A stretch of 64,000 nt of DNA from Hyphomicrobiales bacterium (GTDB lineage: Bacteria; Pseudomonadota; Alphaproteobacteria; Rhizobiales; Beijerinckiaceae). Below, in pieces: positions 52,719 to 61,402 of this stretch. The stretch is from assembly GCA_016716745.1 (NCBI GenBank), contig JADJVD010000004.1, positions 1 through 64,000 of the forward strand, read 5' to 3'. The translations under genes were made by a program, and so were the position numbers. Every line of letters begins with the position of its first letter. Position 1 is the stretch's first letter. The notes under the pieces are model-generated. The model was not told the DNA's origin and made no database searches. It was given only the letters and a program-made list of their open reading frames with translations.

Positions 52719-54256
52719 TTCCTGCAGGCGTTCTCGATCAGCGTCCAGGCGCCGGCCCGCGCGCCCGGCGCCAGCGGGCAGGGCGCTTTGGCGCGGAAAG
52801 CGTCGAGGCTCGCCGCATCGCCGCGCAGCACGAAGTAATCGTAGCGCGCGCCGCGCCAGCCGGCCCAGTCGAAATCCTGCGGACGCCAGCCGCTCGTCTC
52901 GTCGACGGGCGGCGTCGCCTCGGGGCGGAAGCGCACCACCTGCGGATGGAAGCGGGCGAAGTTGAAATCGACGAAACCGCGCCGTTCGGCCTGATGCCAG
53001 GCCGGCCAGTGCAGATACATCGCGCGGTGGCCAGCCGCCTCGCTCGCCGGATCGAAGATCAGGCTCAGCGCGCGCGTGTTCGGCCGCATGGCGGCGGCGA
53101 CCGTCGCATAGTCCTGCGACTCGCGGGCGAAGGCGACGATGCGCCAGGCCTGCGCGCCGAGACCGGCGAAGGCGGCGAGGATGAGCGCGACATGCGCCGG
53201 CGTCGCGAGCGGCGCGGACGCCTCGTCGACGCGGCGGAACATCAGCGCGTAGAGCGGCAGGAACAGCAACGCGAAGCGCTGCTGGAGGAAGCCCGTGCCC
53301 ATCGCATAATCCGGAGCGAAGGCGAGCACGAGGCAGATCGCGGCGAACAGGATGGCGCCGCCGCGCGCGGCCGGGCGCAGGCCCATCAGCCACGGCGCGG
53401 CGAGGCCGACGCAGGAGAGCGCGACGGCGAGGCCCGCGCCGTCGGGCGCTGCGGTCCACACATGCATCAGCGTCGTGATCGGGCGCAGCCAGATCGCGTC
53501 GCCGAAGACGACGCCGTCGTTCGGCTCCGGGCCGACCAGCATCCGGCGCGCGACCATGAAAAGGACGAGCGCGACGACCAGCGCGAGATAGGGCGGCGCA
53601 CGGCGAAGGGCCGCGCGAAAGCCTTCGCGCCGCCATGCGTCGAGCCCGAGCAGGCCGCCGGCGAGCAGCGCGAACAGGAACATCAGGCCGTGGCAGAGCA
53701 GCAACGCGGCGCCGCCGACGAACAGCGCCAGGCTCGCACGCGGCGAGGGCGCGCGCGCGTGGCGCAACGCCAGCCGCAGCACGACCAGAAGGACTGGCGC
53801 GGCGACGATGAAGGTGTAGAAGCCCCACGCCCAGGCGAAGCCCGTGACGCCGAATAGGTTAAGCCAATCGAGGCGCGGATCGGCGCCCGTCTCGCGCCGC
53901 AGCGCGCGGCCGGCGAATACGAAGGCGAGGATCGCCGCCGACAGGACGATACGGATGGCGTCCGTCGCCGGCACGAGGAAGGCGAGCGGCAAAGCGAGGC
54001 CGTAGCCGACCAGATAGGGCGTCGCCAGATTGATCCGCAATTCGCCGGCGAAGGGGCTCGCGCCCAGGATCATGTCGCGCCAGATCGCCACCTGCCCGGC
54101 GTGTTGAGGCAGGTCGACCATCGGCGGGCGGGGGGCGAGCCAGACCAGCGCGGCGGCGAGCAGGGTCGCGACGCCAAGCAGCGCCCGCTCGATGCGCGGG
54201 GCGGAGGCGGCGGGCGGGGCCATTGGCGAGGGGGAGGTCATGGGCGCTCCGGCCAC
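52715..54256 (-). CDS. Multi-pass membrane protein, possible GT-C-type glycosyltransferase
   Basis: A 513-residue protein with about ten hydrophobic segments between residues 25 and 375 and a soluble C-terminal domain of about 130 residues. The acidic motif in the first periplasmic loop (PPMVDLPQHAGQVAIWRDM) and the overall layout resemble GT-C enzymes that use lipid-linked sugars, but I do not recognise a named family. Its position beside a polyprenyl-phosphate-sugar synthase supports a role in glycan transfer; this is inference. The start may be any of three Met in the first twelve residues. Confidence 0.65.
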   Translation of the reverse strand: MAGAPMTSPSPMAPPAASAPRIERALLGVATLLAAALVWLAPRPPMVDLPQHAGQVAIWRDMILGASPFAGELRINLATPYLVGYGLALPLAFLVPATDAIRIVLSAAILAFVFAGRALRRETGADPRLDWLNLFGVTGFAWAWGFYTFIVAAPVLLVVLRLALRHARAPSPRASLALFVGGAALLLCHGLMFLFALLAGGLLGLDAWRREGFRAALRRAPPYLALVVALVLFMVARRMLVGPEPNDGVVFGDAIWLRPITTLMHVWTAAPDGAGLAVALSCVGLAAPWLMGLRPAARGGAILFAAICLVLAFAPDYAMGTGFLQQRFALLFLPLYALMFRRVDEASAPLATPAHVALILAAFAGLGAQAWRIVAFARESQDYATVAAAMRPNTRALSLIFDPASEAAGHRAMYLHWPAWHQAERRGFVDFNFARFHPQVVRFRPEATPPVDETSGWRPQDFDWAGWRGARYDYFVLRGDAASLDAFRAKAPCPLAPGARAGAWTLIENACRN

Positions 54257-54276
54257 CCTGAAGCGGCCGGCTCAAG

Positions 54277-54320
54277 ATCGGGTTAAGCGGCGCGCGATGT
54301 GAGCAAATCGTCAACCCGAT
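54277..54320. promoter_or_regulatory. Spaced inverted repeat between divergent genes
   Basis: ATCGGGTT (54277-54284) and AACCCGAT (54313-54320) form an 8-bp inverted repeat 28 bp apart, between the divergent membrane-protein and methyltransferase genes. Two TTAA-containing hexamers (GGTTAAG and CTTAACG) lie in the same stretch. It may be a shared operator; no regulator can be named. Confidence 0.3.
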
Positions 54321-54365
54321 GGCGCTAACGTCGCTTAACGCCTTTCGACGCCTCAGGAGACGCGC

Positions 54366-55118
54366 GTGTCCCACGCCTACGACGCCCGGTTCTACGATTG
54401 GGTGAACATGACCGCCCGCCGCTCGGCGCGCATCGTTTTGCCGATCGTGCAGGAGGCCTGCGCGCCGGCGAGCGTGGCCGATGTCGGCTGCGGCGAGGGC
54501 GCGTGGCTCGCGGTGTGGGGCGAACTCGGCGTCGCCGACGTGCTCGGCATGGACGGCGACTATGTCGTGCCCGAGCGCCTGTCGATCCCGCGCGAGCGTT
54601 TCGCGCCGACCGATCTGGCGCGCCCCTTCTCGGCGCCGCGCCGTTTCGATCTCGCCCAGTCGCTCGAGGTCGGCGAGCATCTGCCGCCGGCCTCGACCGA
54701 GACCTTCGTCGCCGGGCTCTGCCGGTTGTCGGACGTGGTTCTGTTCTCCGCCGCGCAGCCGGGGCAGGGCGGCGAGATGCATGTGAACGAGCGCCGACCT
54801 TCCTTCTGGGCGGCGCATTTCGCCGGTCATGGCTATGCGGCGTTCGATTGCGTGCGCCCGCATCTGGCCGGCGATTCCCGCGTCGACCCCTGGTATCGCT
54901 TCAACACGATCCTGTTCGCCAATGCGCGCGGGCAGGAGAGGCTCTCGGCCGAGGCGCTGGCGAGCCGGCGAGAGCCGGACGCGCTCGACGACGGCGGCGA
55001 CCTCGCCTGGAGGCTGCGCCGCGCCGTGCTCGGGCCGCTGCCGGTCTCGGTCGTCACGGGCCTGTCGCGGATGCGCTATCGCCTCGTCTGCGCGCTCGGC
55101 CGCGACCGCGAGGCGTGA
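54366..55118 (+). CDS. Class I SAM-dependent methyltransferase
   Basis: A 250-residue protein. Motif I is ASVADVGCGEGAWLAVW, followed by GMDGDYV and FDLAQSLEVGEHLPPASTETF. The C-terminal third is long and basic. The acceptor is unknown; this methyltransferase type is frequent in polysaccharide and lipid modification clusters. Start GTG 54366 follows CAGGAGACGC. Its TGA overlaps the ATG of the SMR-like gene (GATG), so they are coupled. Confidence 0.85.
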   Translation: MSHAYDARFYDWVNMTARRSARIVLPIVQEACAPASVADVGCGEGAWLAVWGELGVADVLGMDGDYVVPERLSIPRERFAPTDLARPFSAPRRFDLAQSLEVGEHLPPASTETFVAGLCRLSDVVLFSAAQPGQGGEMHVNERRPSFWAAHFAGHGYAAFDCVRPHLAGDSRVDPWYRFNTILFANARGQERLSAEALASRREPDALDDGGDLAWRLRRAVLGPLPVSVVTGLSRMRYRLVCALGRDREA

Positions 55119-55462
55119 TGTCCCCCGGCCTTCTCGCCGCGCTGATCGTCAGCGCGACCTGCGCGGCGTTCGGCCAGATCCTGCTGAAGGCGGGCGCGAC
55201 GGGCCGCGCCGCGCCGGTCGAATTCCTCAACCCGTCGGTCGTCGGCGGCCTGGCGCTCTACGGGATAGGCGTCGCGCTGTGGCTGTTCGCGCTGTCGAAG
55301 CTGCCGCTGACGGTGGTCTATCCCTTCACATTGCTGACGCTCGGGATCGTCGCCGTGCTCGGCGTCGTGCTGCTCGGCGAACGGCCGACGCCGCTGGCGC
55401 TGGCGGGCTGGGCGCTCGCCGCGCTCGGCCTTTGCGTGGTCTGGCTCGGCTCGCGCGCCTGA
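55118..55462 (+). CDS. Small four-helix membrane protein, ArnE/SMR-like
   Basis: A 114-residue protein with four hydrophobic segments: LLAALIVSATCAAFGQILLKAG, VVGGLALYGIGVALWLFALS, LTVVYPFTLLTLGIVAVLGVVLLGE and ALAGWALAALGLCVVWLG. It resembles the EamA/SMR fold, in particular ArnE-type subunits that flip undecaprenyl-phosphate sugars. Sitting directly after a methyltransferase and near a GT2 polyprenyl-sugar synthase, a flippase role is likely but inferred. Confidence 0.8.
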   Translation: MSPGLLAALIVSATCAAFGQILLKAGATGRAAPVEFLNPSVVGGLALYGIGVALWLFALSKLPLTVVYPFTLLTLGIVAVLGVVLLGERPTPLALAGWALAALGLCVVWLGSRA

Positions 55463-55517
55463 GGTTGCCGCGCGCGCCGTCCGCGCGCATCCTCGCGCCG
55501 GATTCGCGAGGGCCGAC

Positions 55518-56426
55518 ATGCGACGGAAATTCTACACGCTCGACGTTTTCACCGCGGAGCCGCTGACCGGCAATCCGCTCGCGGTCGTGCTCGATTCCGA
55601 CGGGCTCGACACGGCGCGGATGCAGGCCATCGCGCGCGAGTTCAACCTGTCGGAGACGGTGTTCGTCGCTGCCCCGCGCAACCCGATCAATACGGCGCGC
55701 CTGCGCATCTTCACGCCGGGGCGCGAACTGCCCTTCGCGGGGCACCCCACGGTCGGGACGGCGGTGCTGCTCGCCGAACTGCGCGCGCCGGAGATTCTGG
55801 CGCAGCAGGACGTGTCGGTGGTGCTGGAGGAACAGGTCGGCGACGTCGCCTGCATCGTGCGCCACATCAAGGGCGAGGCGCCGCGCGGGAGCTTCACCCT
55901 GCCGCGCCTGCCCGAGCGGATCGGCGCGGCGACCGGCGCCGCCGAGCTTGCGGCGGCGTTGTCGCTCCAGCCCGAGGATATCGGCTTCGAGGCGCACGTT
56001 CCGTCCGTCTTCTCGGCGGGTGTCGGCTTCACCTTCGTGCCCGTCGCCTCGCTCGCGGCCGTGGCGCGGGCGAAGCCGAACCTTGCCAAATGGGGCGCGG
56101 TGCAGCCGGCCGACCACGCCAACGCCTTCGTCTACACGCGCGAGGTGGCGCGGCCGGGGTCGCGCTTCCACGCCCGCATGTTCGCGCCCGATCTGGGCGT
56201 CGGCGAGGATCCGGCGACGGGCTCGGCGGTCGCCGCCTTCGCCGGCGCGATCATGGCCTTCGACGCGCCGGAGGACGGCGACCACACCATCGTCGTCGAG
56301 CAGGGCTTCGAGATGGGGCGGCCGAGCCTGATCACGCTCGGGCTCGACGTCGCGCAGGGCGCGCTCGTCTCGGCCTCCATCGGCGGGGCGGCGGTCATCC
56401 TCCAGCAGGGGACGATCGACGTTTGA
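55518..56426 (+). CDS. PhzF-family isomerase-like protein
   Basis: A 302-residue two-domain protein of the PhzF/diaminopimelate-epimerase fold. It starts RKFYTLDVFTAEPLTGNPLAVVLD; the catalytic Glu is in FNLSETVFV; LRIFTPGRELPFAGHPTVGTA and GEDPATGSAVAAFAG mark the two lobes. PhzF isomerises a phenazine precursor, but most bacterial relatives act on unknown substrates and no phenazine genes are present. The end overlaps the start of the Nudix gene. Confidence 0.92.
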   Translation: MRRKFYTLDVFTAEPLTGNPLAVVLDSDGLDTARMQAIAREFNLSETVFVAAPRNPINTARLRIFTPGRELPFAGHPTVGTAVLLAELRAPEILAQQDVSVVLEEQVGDVACIVRHIKGEAPRGSFTLPRLPERIGAATGAAELAAALSLQPEDIGFEAHVPSVFSAGVGFTFVPVASLAAVARAKPNLAKWGAVQPADHANAFVYTREVARPGSRFHARMFAPDLGVGEDPATGSAVAAFAGAIMAFDAPEDGDHTIVVEQGFEMGRPSLITLGLDVAQGALVSASIGGAAVILQQGTIDV

Positions 56427-57126
56427 GCGCGGCGGACATTTTCGAGGTCGACGCGGTCGAGGGCGTTTACGCGCCGTGCGACTGGCCGTGGGCGGAGCGC
56501 GAGGCCGCCGCGCTGGACGCGCATTGGGCGAAGCTCGCGGCAGGCAACGGCGCGTTGTTCGACGGGCCGGTGCTGCTCGCCCATCGCTGGGGGGTGCGGG
56601 AGAGGCGTTTCGAGGCCGCCTATTTTCCGACGCGATACTCGCGCTTCATCGGCTGGCGCGATCTCGGCTTCCGCGACAGAGCGTCGCCAATTGCTTCGCC
56701 ATGGCGGCGCTGCAAGGCGCCGACGGCGCGTTCATTCTCGGCGAGATGGGAACGGCCACCTCCAACGCCGGCAAGATCTACTTTCCCGCCGGAACACCCG
56801 ACCCGAAGGACGTGCGCGAGGGTCGCGTCGATCTGGCCGCCAGCGCGCTGCGCGAGCTGGAGGAGGAGACGGGCCTCACGGGCGCGGACTACGCGGTCGC
56901 CCCGCGCTGGACCGTGCTGAAGCTCGGCCAGCGGATTGCGTGCCTGCGTCCCATCCGCTGCCATTTGCCGGCCGAGGCGGTCGTCGCGCAAATCCACGCC
57001 GCGCTGGAGCGGCAGGAGGAGCGCGAACTCTCCCGCATGCATGTGGTGCGGGCCCGCGCCGACATCGACCCGGCGCGGATGCCGGCCTTCATCGTGGCGT
57101 TTCTGGAGCAGGCGCTGGCGCGCTGA
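56423..57126 (+). pseudogene. Nudix hydrolase family protein, one frameshift
   Basis: Starting at TTG 56423 (overlapping the PhzF stop), the protein has an N-terminal domain with WPWAEREAAALDAHWAKLAAGNG and ERRFEAAYFPTRYSRFIGWRDLGF, then a Nudix core whose second half is canonical (ALRELEEETGL, with the REx2EE metal ligands) while the Gly-x5-Glu half is atypical. The frame is lost near 56684: one C appears missing so that RDQSVANCFAM becomes unreadable. With it the protein is about 234 residues. Probably a sequencing error, but decay cannot be excluded. The nucleotide substrate is unknown. Confidence 0.82.
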
Positions 57127-57130
57127 GGCG

Positions 57131-57475
57131 TCAGCCCGGATAGCCGTGGCGTTTGCGCGAGGCCGAAATCAGCCCGCGCGCCTCGGCGTCGCGGCCGGCG
57201 GCGCAGGCGGATTCGGCCTGCGCGATCTCGCCCTGGATCTGGTCGTAGACCGACTTGTTGACGTGGCCGGTCTTCAGGTCGTTGTCCTGAATCGCGCGGT
57301 AGCGGGCGACATCGCCGGAGCATCCCGCGCCCTCGGGCAGCTTGAAGCCGGCCGGCGTCACCGGCGAGGGCGCGGCCGCCTGCGCAGGCGGCGCGGCGGG
57401 CGGGGCGGCGGTCTGCGTCGTGTTGCAGCCGGCGAGCAGCAAGGCGGGGGCGACGAGCAGGAGCAGGCGGAACAT
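57131..57475 (-). CDS. Small lipoprotein of unknown function
   Basis: A 114-residue product with a lipoprotein signal (MFRLLLLVAPALLLAGCNTT; lipobox LAGC with Cys17), a Pro/Ala linker of about 30 residues and a compact helical end containing two cysteines (EGAGCSGDVARYRAIQDND and AESACAAGRDAEAR). No family recognised. It converges on the Nudix gene and is divergent from the leuA leader region. Confidence 0.72.
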   Translation of the reverse strand: MFRLLLLVAPALLLAGCNTTQTAAPPAAPPAQAAAPSPVTPAGFKLPEGAGCSGDVARYRAIQDNDLKTGHVNKSVYDQIQGEIAQAESACAAGRDAEARGLISASRKRHGYPG

Positions 57476-57564
57476 GGGGGCCTCCGTGGGCGAATCGTTC
57501 GCCGCAACGGTCGCCGGCCCTGTGGCGCCCAGTCAACGCGCCCGCGCAAATCGGGGGAGGTGGG

Positions 57565-57593
57565 TTGCGGCGCGCGGCCCCGGCGGGCTATCT
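57565..57593 (+). promoter_or_regulatory. Sigma-70-type promoter of the leuA leader
   Basis: TTGCGG (57565-57570), a 17-bp spacer and CTATCT (57588-57593) predict a transcript starting near 57600, about 30 bases before the leader-peptide start. The match to consensus is partial. Confidence 0.5.
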
Positions 57594-57631
57594 TGAGACG
57601 TGCGCGCGATCCGGCGCGAGCGAGGACGACC

Positions 57632-57736
57632 GTGGCGACTTCCGCCAGCAGCATTCAGGCGACGACGAACGCGGCCCAGCGCCGCGCGCGGCCGGCTGCG
57701 CGCCTCTCCTCGCTGCTTCTTCTTAGCCGCCCCTGA
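57632..57736 (+). CDS. leuA leader peptide
   Basis: A 34-residue frame from GTG 57632, with AGGACGACC just upstream. It ends A-A-R-L-S-S-L-L-L-L-S-R-P: five Leu in the last ten residues, written CTC-TCC-TCG-CTG-CTT-CTT-CTT. CTT is rare in this genome, and three in a row are striking. The stop TGA (57734-57736) lies within the left arm of the following hairpin. The design matches leucine-sensing leader peptides described for rhizobial leuA. Confidence 0.78.
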   Translation: MATSASSIQATTNAAQRRARPAARLSSLLLLSRP

Positions 57737-57771
57737 GAGCCGGCCGGGCATCGAGCCTGGGCCCTCAGGGG
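57730..57771 (+). promoter_or_regulatory. leuA leader hairpin
   Basis: CCCCTGAG (57730-57737) and CTCAGGGG (57764-57771) form a perfect 8-bp outer stem enclosing a second stem (CCGGGC with GCCTGG around ATCGA). There is no T-run after it, so this is not a standard intrinsic terminator; it may act as an anti-sequester, a Rho-related or a translational element. leuA starts 74 bp downstream. Confidence 0.65.
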
Positions 57772-57845
57772 ACACGCGAACCGCACCCATCCAGAGATCG
57801 CCGCCGCGCATCGAGGCGCCGCCGGCCCAGTAGGACAGTCATCCG

Positions 57846-59420
57846 ATGAGCAATCCCACCGTATCCGCCGGCTCCAACAAGGACCGCGTCCTGATCTTCG
57901 ACACGACGCTGCGCGACGGCGAACAATGCCCCGGCGCGTCGATGACGCTGGAGGAGAAGCTGGAGGTCGCCGACCTGCTCGACGCCATGGGCGTCGACAT
58001 CATCGAGGCCGGCTTCCCCATCGCCTCCGAGGGCGATTTCGAATCCGTCTCCGAGATCGCGCGCCGCGTGAAGAACGCCACGGTCTGCGGCCTGTCGCGC
58101 GCCGCGCCGAACGATATCGACCGTTGCGCCGAGGCGGTGAAGCACGCCCGGCGCGGGCGCATCCACACCTTCATCTCCACCTCGCCCGTGCACATGAAAT
58201 ACAAGCTCCAGAAGGAGCCGCATCAGGTGCTCGAGCTGGTCACCAATCAGGTGACGCGCGCGCGCAGCCATGTCGAGGACGTCGAGTGGTCGGCCGAGGA
58301 CGCGACGCGCACCGAGATGGATTTTCTGTGCCGCTGCGTCGAGGCCGCGATCAAGGCGGGCGCGACGACGATCAACCTGCCCGACACGGTGGGCTACACC
58401 GTGCCGGACGAATACGCCGCGATGTTCCGCGCCGTGCGCGAGCGCGTGCCGAACGCCGACAAGGCGATCTTCTCGGTGCATTGCCATAACGATCTCGGCA
58501 TGGCGGTGGCGAACTCGATCGCCGGCCTGCATGGCGGGGCGCGGCAGATCGAGTGCACCATCAACGGCATCGGCGAGCGCGCGGGCAATGCGGCGCTGGA
58601 GGAGATCGTGATGGCGCTGCGCGTGCGCGGCGACGTCGCGCCCTACGACACCGGCATCGAGCCGACGATGCTGACGCGCGCCTCCAAGCTCGTCTCGGCC
58701 GTCACCTCCTTCCCGGTGCAGTACAACAAGGCGATCGTCGGCCGGAACGCCTTCGCGCACGAGAGCGGCATCCATCAGGACGGCATGCTGAAGAACACGC
58801 AGACCTACGAGATCATGACGCCCGAATCCGTCGGCGTGTCGAAGACCTCGCTCGTCATGGGCAAGCACTCGGGCCGCCACGCCTTCAAGGAGAAACTGAA
58901 GGATCTCGGCTACTCGCTCGGCGAGAACGCGCTGAACGACGCCTTCACGCGCTTCAAGGCGCTCGCCGACCGCAAGAAGCACGTCTACGACGAGGACATC
59001 GAGGCGCTCGTCGACGACGAATTGCTGAACGCGCACGACCGCGTGAAGGTGGTGGCGCTCACCGTCATCGCCGGCACGATGGGCCATCAGAGCGCGACGC
59101 TGACGCTCGACATGGACGGCCAGCACGTCACCACGCAATCCACCGGCAACGGCCCGGTGGATGCGATCTTCAACGCGATCCACGCGCTGGCGCCGCACAA
59201 GGCGACGCTGGAGCTGTATCAGGTGCACGCCGTCACCGAGGGGACGGACGCGCAGGCCGAGGTCTCCGTCCGCCTCTCCGAAGGCGAGGCGACGGTGACG
59301 GGCAAGGGCGCCGACCCCGACACGATGGTCGCCTCCGCCCGCGCCTACGTCTCGGCCCTCAACAAGCTGATGGCCAAACGCGGCCGCGGCCGCCCGGCGG
59401 CGATGAACGCGGGGGTGTGA
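57846..59420 (+). CDS. leuA: 2-Isopropylmalate synthase LeuA
   Basis: LeuA condenses 2-oxoisovalerate with acetyl-CoA in the first step of leucine synthesis. The 524-residue protein shows the catalytic start FDTTLRDGEQCPGASM, the metal site VHCHNDLGMAVANS, GRNAFAHESGIHQDG and a C-terminal regulatory domain (about 390-510) that binds leucine. ATG 57846 follows a leader peptide and hairpin. The C-terminus ends in a basic GRGRPAAMN tail. Confidence 0.97.
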   Translation: MSNPTVSAGSNKDRVLIFDTTLRDGEQCPGASMTLEEKLEVADLLDAMGVDIIEAGFPIASEGDFESVSEIARRVKNATVCGLSRAAPNDIDRCAEAVKHARRGRIHTFISTSPVHMKYKLQKEPHQVLELVTNQVTRARSHVEDVEWSAEDATRTEMDFLCRCVEAAIKAGATTINLPDTVGYTVPDEYAAMFRAVRERVPNADKAIFSVHCHNDLGMAVANSIAGLHGGARQIECTINGIGERAGNAALEEIVMALRVRGDVAPYDTGIEPTMLTRASKLVSAVTSFPVQYNKAIVGRNAFAHESGIHQDGMLKNTQTYEIMTPESVGVSKTSLVMGKHSGRHAFKEKLKDLGYSLGENALNDAFTRFKALADRKKHVYDEDIEALVDDELLNAHDRVKVVALTVIAGTMGHQSATLTLDMDGQHVTTQSTGNGPVDAIFNAIHALAPHKATLELYQVHAVTEGTDAQAEVSVRLSEGEATVTGKGADPDTMVASARAYVSALNKLMAKRGRGRPAAMNAGV

Positions 59421-59459
59421 GGGGGCGCACGCGACGCGGGAGCGGGGGACTCACCCCAA

Positions 59460-59545
59460 CCGTCATTGCGAGGCGCGTAGCGACGAAGCAATCCATGCGG
59501 CGGACTGCCCCGGCGTGGATTGCTTCGTTTCGCTCGCAATGACGG
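59460..59545. repeat. Palindromic intergenic repeat, copy 1
   Basis: The ends CCGTCATTGCGAG and CTCGCAATGACGG are inverted repeats, and inner arms GCGACGAAGCAATCCA and TGGATTGCTTCG pair as well, leaving a central loop that differs between copies. Copy 1 spans 59460-59545 in the leuA 3' region. Three more copies occur in this window (59588, 59711, 61524). Confidence 0.9.
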
Positions 59546-59587
59546 CGAGAGACGGCGTGGGCTCGAACCCGCGCCGTTTCGCCCCGA

Positions 59588-59667
59588 CCGTCATTGCGAG
59601 GAGCGCAGCGACGAAGCAATCCATGCTCGCGACAGGCTGGATTGCTTCGCTGCGCTCGCAATGACGG
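59588..59667. repeat. Palindromic intergenic repeat, copy 2
   Basis: Full-length copy of the same palindromic element: outer arms CCGTCATTGCGAG and CTCGCAATGACGG, inner arms around CATGCTCGCGACAGGC. It lies 42 bp after copy 1 in the same orientation. Confidence 0.9.
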
Positions 59668-59710
59668 CGAGGGGGCGGCGTGGGCTCGGGCCGACGCCGT
59701 CTTGCCCCGA

Positions 59711-59734
59711 CCGTCATTGCGACGAAGCAATCCA
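59711..59734. repeat. Palindromic intergenic repeat, truncated copy 3
   Basis: Only the left half is present: CCGTCATTGCGACGAAGCAA then TCCA, with the stretch between GCGA and CGAAG shortened. It has no right arm and so cannot form the full hairpin. The remaining 59735-59817 holds nothing else I recognise before the pentapeptide gene. Confidence 0.8.
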
Positions 59735-59817
59735 GCCGGCGCGGCCCGCGATGACCGCCGGGGACAAACCGTCGCGCCCGCTTGCCGGCGCGGCTCGACG
59801 GGCCGATGCTTGCCGCG

Positions 59818-61365
59818 ATGGACGCGCGGGCCGAACAGCATAACCGTCACGTTGTAGAGCTTTTCCTCTGGCGAGTGCGGCCACACACGAGCTCTGATGG
59901 CGCTCGCGTCGAAGCGCGGCATAAATGGAACAAATGGCGACTCGAAAACAGTGCAATCTGCGCTAGATTTACGAATGTTGATTTTACTATTGTAGAGAAT
60001 CGTGGAATTTCTTTTTCTGGAATGTTTATTGGGAATGTAGATTTTTCTGGTTCTAAGTTTGCTTTTATGAATGAATTTCAGGAAACTATATTTGGAGAAT
60101 ATGCTAATTTTTGTGATGCAATATTCGATTTTGACGTTAATTTTATCGACGCTGAATTTGGTGGTGGAGCACGCTTCAAACGCGCCAAGTTCGGCAGCGC
60201 GAATTTTAGGGGGGCCTCTTTCCTTGAGGGGGCCGACTTCGCGGGTGCTCAATTTGAGGGCATAGCTGATTTTCAGAGTGTGGCGTTTGGGTACGGCATC
60301 TTCTTTAATGCTGCAGTTTTTGTTGGCGGGGCAAATTTTGCTGGAGCGACGGCCACCTCTTGGTTCGAACGCAAGCACAATATTCGCCAAGGCGCTCTTG
60401 CAAAAGGGACTGAACGAGAGCGGTATCGCTCGTTGCGACTGCTCCAGGAAAAGCACTCTAACGAGGGCTACGGGCCGCATTGCTTTCTTTCGCTTGATCT
60501 TTCCAATGTGCGCATTGGCGGCCCGCTCATATTTCGCAATCGCGCTGTTGACGGGCCCGTTAGTTTGTCGGGTGCGCGTGCTCCAGCGCCGCCAGACCTA
60601 GACGGCGCGACGAATTTGCAGCGCATCGACTTCACGGGCGCCGAGGTCGGCTTCGCGCCGCCGGACCAGCCGCGCTGGAGGCGGCACTGGACCGAGGATT
60701 CGTCGGTTCCGATCCGTCTACGAGCGTTCCGAAAGGTGGCGGAGGACACCAAGAACCACGATCTCGAACGCGACCTCTACATCGAGGAGCGCAAGGCCGA
60801 GCGTGGCGTGCACCGCAGGAGACTGCGCGACGCTTTTTTCGCGGAACGCAACGACCTGAAGCAGATCGCCCGGCTGGGTCCGCTCTTTGTCCATTGGTGC
60901 TGGCGGCGCGTCATGGATCTCTACTGGCTCTTTTCCGATTACGGCCGGTCGCTGATCCGCCCGCTTCTGGCGCTGGCGGTGACGCTGCCGTTGTTCGTGT
61001 CCGCCTTCGACGCGAGTCTCGCCGGCAAGCGCGCGGCGGCCGTCGAGGATGCGCGGCGGATCCCGACGGGCTCGCCCGAGGAGCGCGAGGCGGCGGCGCA
61101 GGCGACGGAGGCCGAGTATCGCGCGGCGACGCGTCAGCTCGCCTTTTCCAACGCGATCCCCTTCGTCGGGTCGCTCTCCATCGACGGCGAGGTGAAGAAG
61201 TTTCTGCTCTGCGGCGCGCCGCCCGTCGACGAGACGAAGCTGAAACGCTGCGTGCCGATCGCGCCCGGCTGGTATCAGGCGACGATGATCGCGCAGAACG
61301 TGCTCTCGGCGCTGCTGCTCTTCTTCTTCGGCCTCGCGCTACGGAACTACTTCCGGGTGAAGTGA
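59818..61365 (+). CDS. Pentapeptide-repeat membrane protein
   Basis: A 515-residue protein from ATG 59818 (TTG 59782 or ATG 59806 are alternatives). After KWNKWRLENS, residues about 45-165 are pentapeptide repeats with the A(D/N)F or A(K/E)F pattern (FTNVDF, GNVDFSGSKF, FKRAKFGSANFRGASFLEGADFAGAQF), a right-handed quadrilateral helix. A linker follows, then two membrane segments (about 380-400 and 485-510) around a periplasmic loop, ending ALRNYFRVK. The first 600 bases are AT-rich with A/T-ending codons, unlike the GC-rich rest. No named function; fusions of this type occur in related genomes. Confidence 0.8.
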   Translation: MDARAEQHNRHVVELFLWRVRPHTSSDGARVEARHKWNKWRLENSAICARFTNVDFTIVENRGISFSGMFIGNVDFSGSKFAFMNEFQETIFGEYANFCDAIFDFDVNFIDAEFGGGARFKRAKFGSANFRGASFLEGADFAGAQFEGIADFQSVAFGYGIFFNAAVFVGGANFAGATATSWFERKHNIRQGALAKGTERERYRSLRLLQEKHSNEGYGPHCFLSLDLSNVRIGGPLIFRNRAVDGPVSLSGARAPAPPDLDGATNLQRIDFTGAEVGFAPPDQPRWRRHWTEDSSVPIRLRAFRKVAEDTKNHDLERDLYIEERKAERGVHRRRLRDAFFAERNDLKQIARLGPLFVHWCWRRVMDLYWLFSDYGRSLIRPLLALAVTLPLFVSAFDASLAGKRAAAVEDARRIPTGSPEEREAAAQATEAEYRAATRQLAFSNAIPFVGSLSIDGEVKKFLLCGAPPVDETKLKRCVPIAPGWYQATMIAQNVLSALLLFFFGLALRNYFRVK

Positions 61366-61402
61366 GGCGGGGCGCACGAGCCCGCGACGCGCGAGGCGAC
61401 GC

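Noticed and set aside
54327..54344. Possible CtrA site (TTAA-N7-TTAA) before the methyltransferase gene
   Set aside because: The two half-sites CTAA and TTAAC are six, not seven, bases apart and the first is imperfect.
59460..59734. Palindromic repeats as insertion-sequence ends
   Set aside because: No transposase gene lies between or beside them and the element is too short (about 80 bp) to be autonomous.
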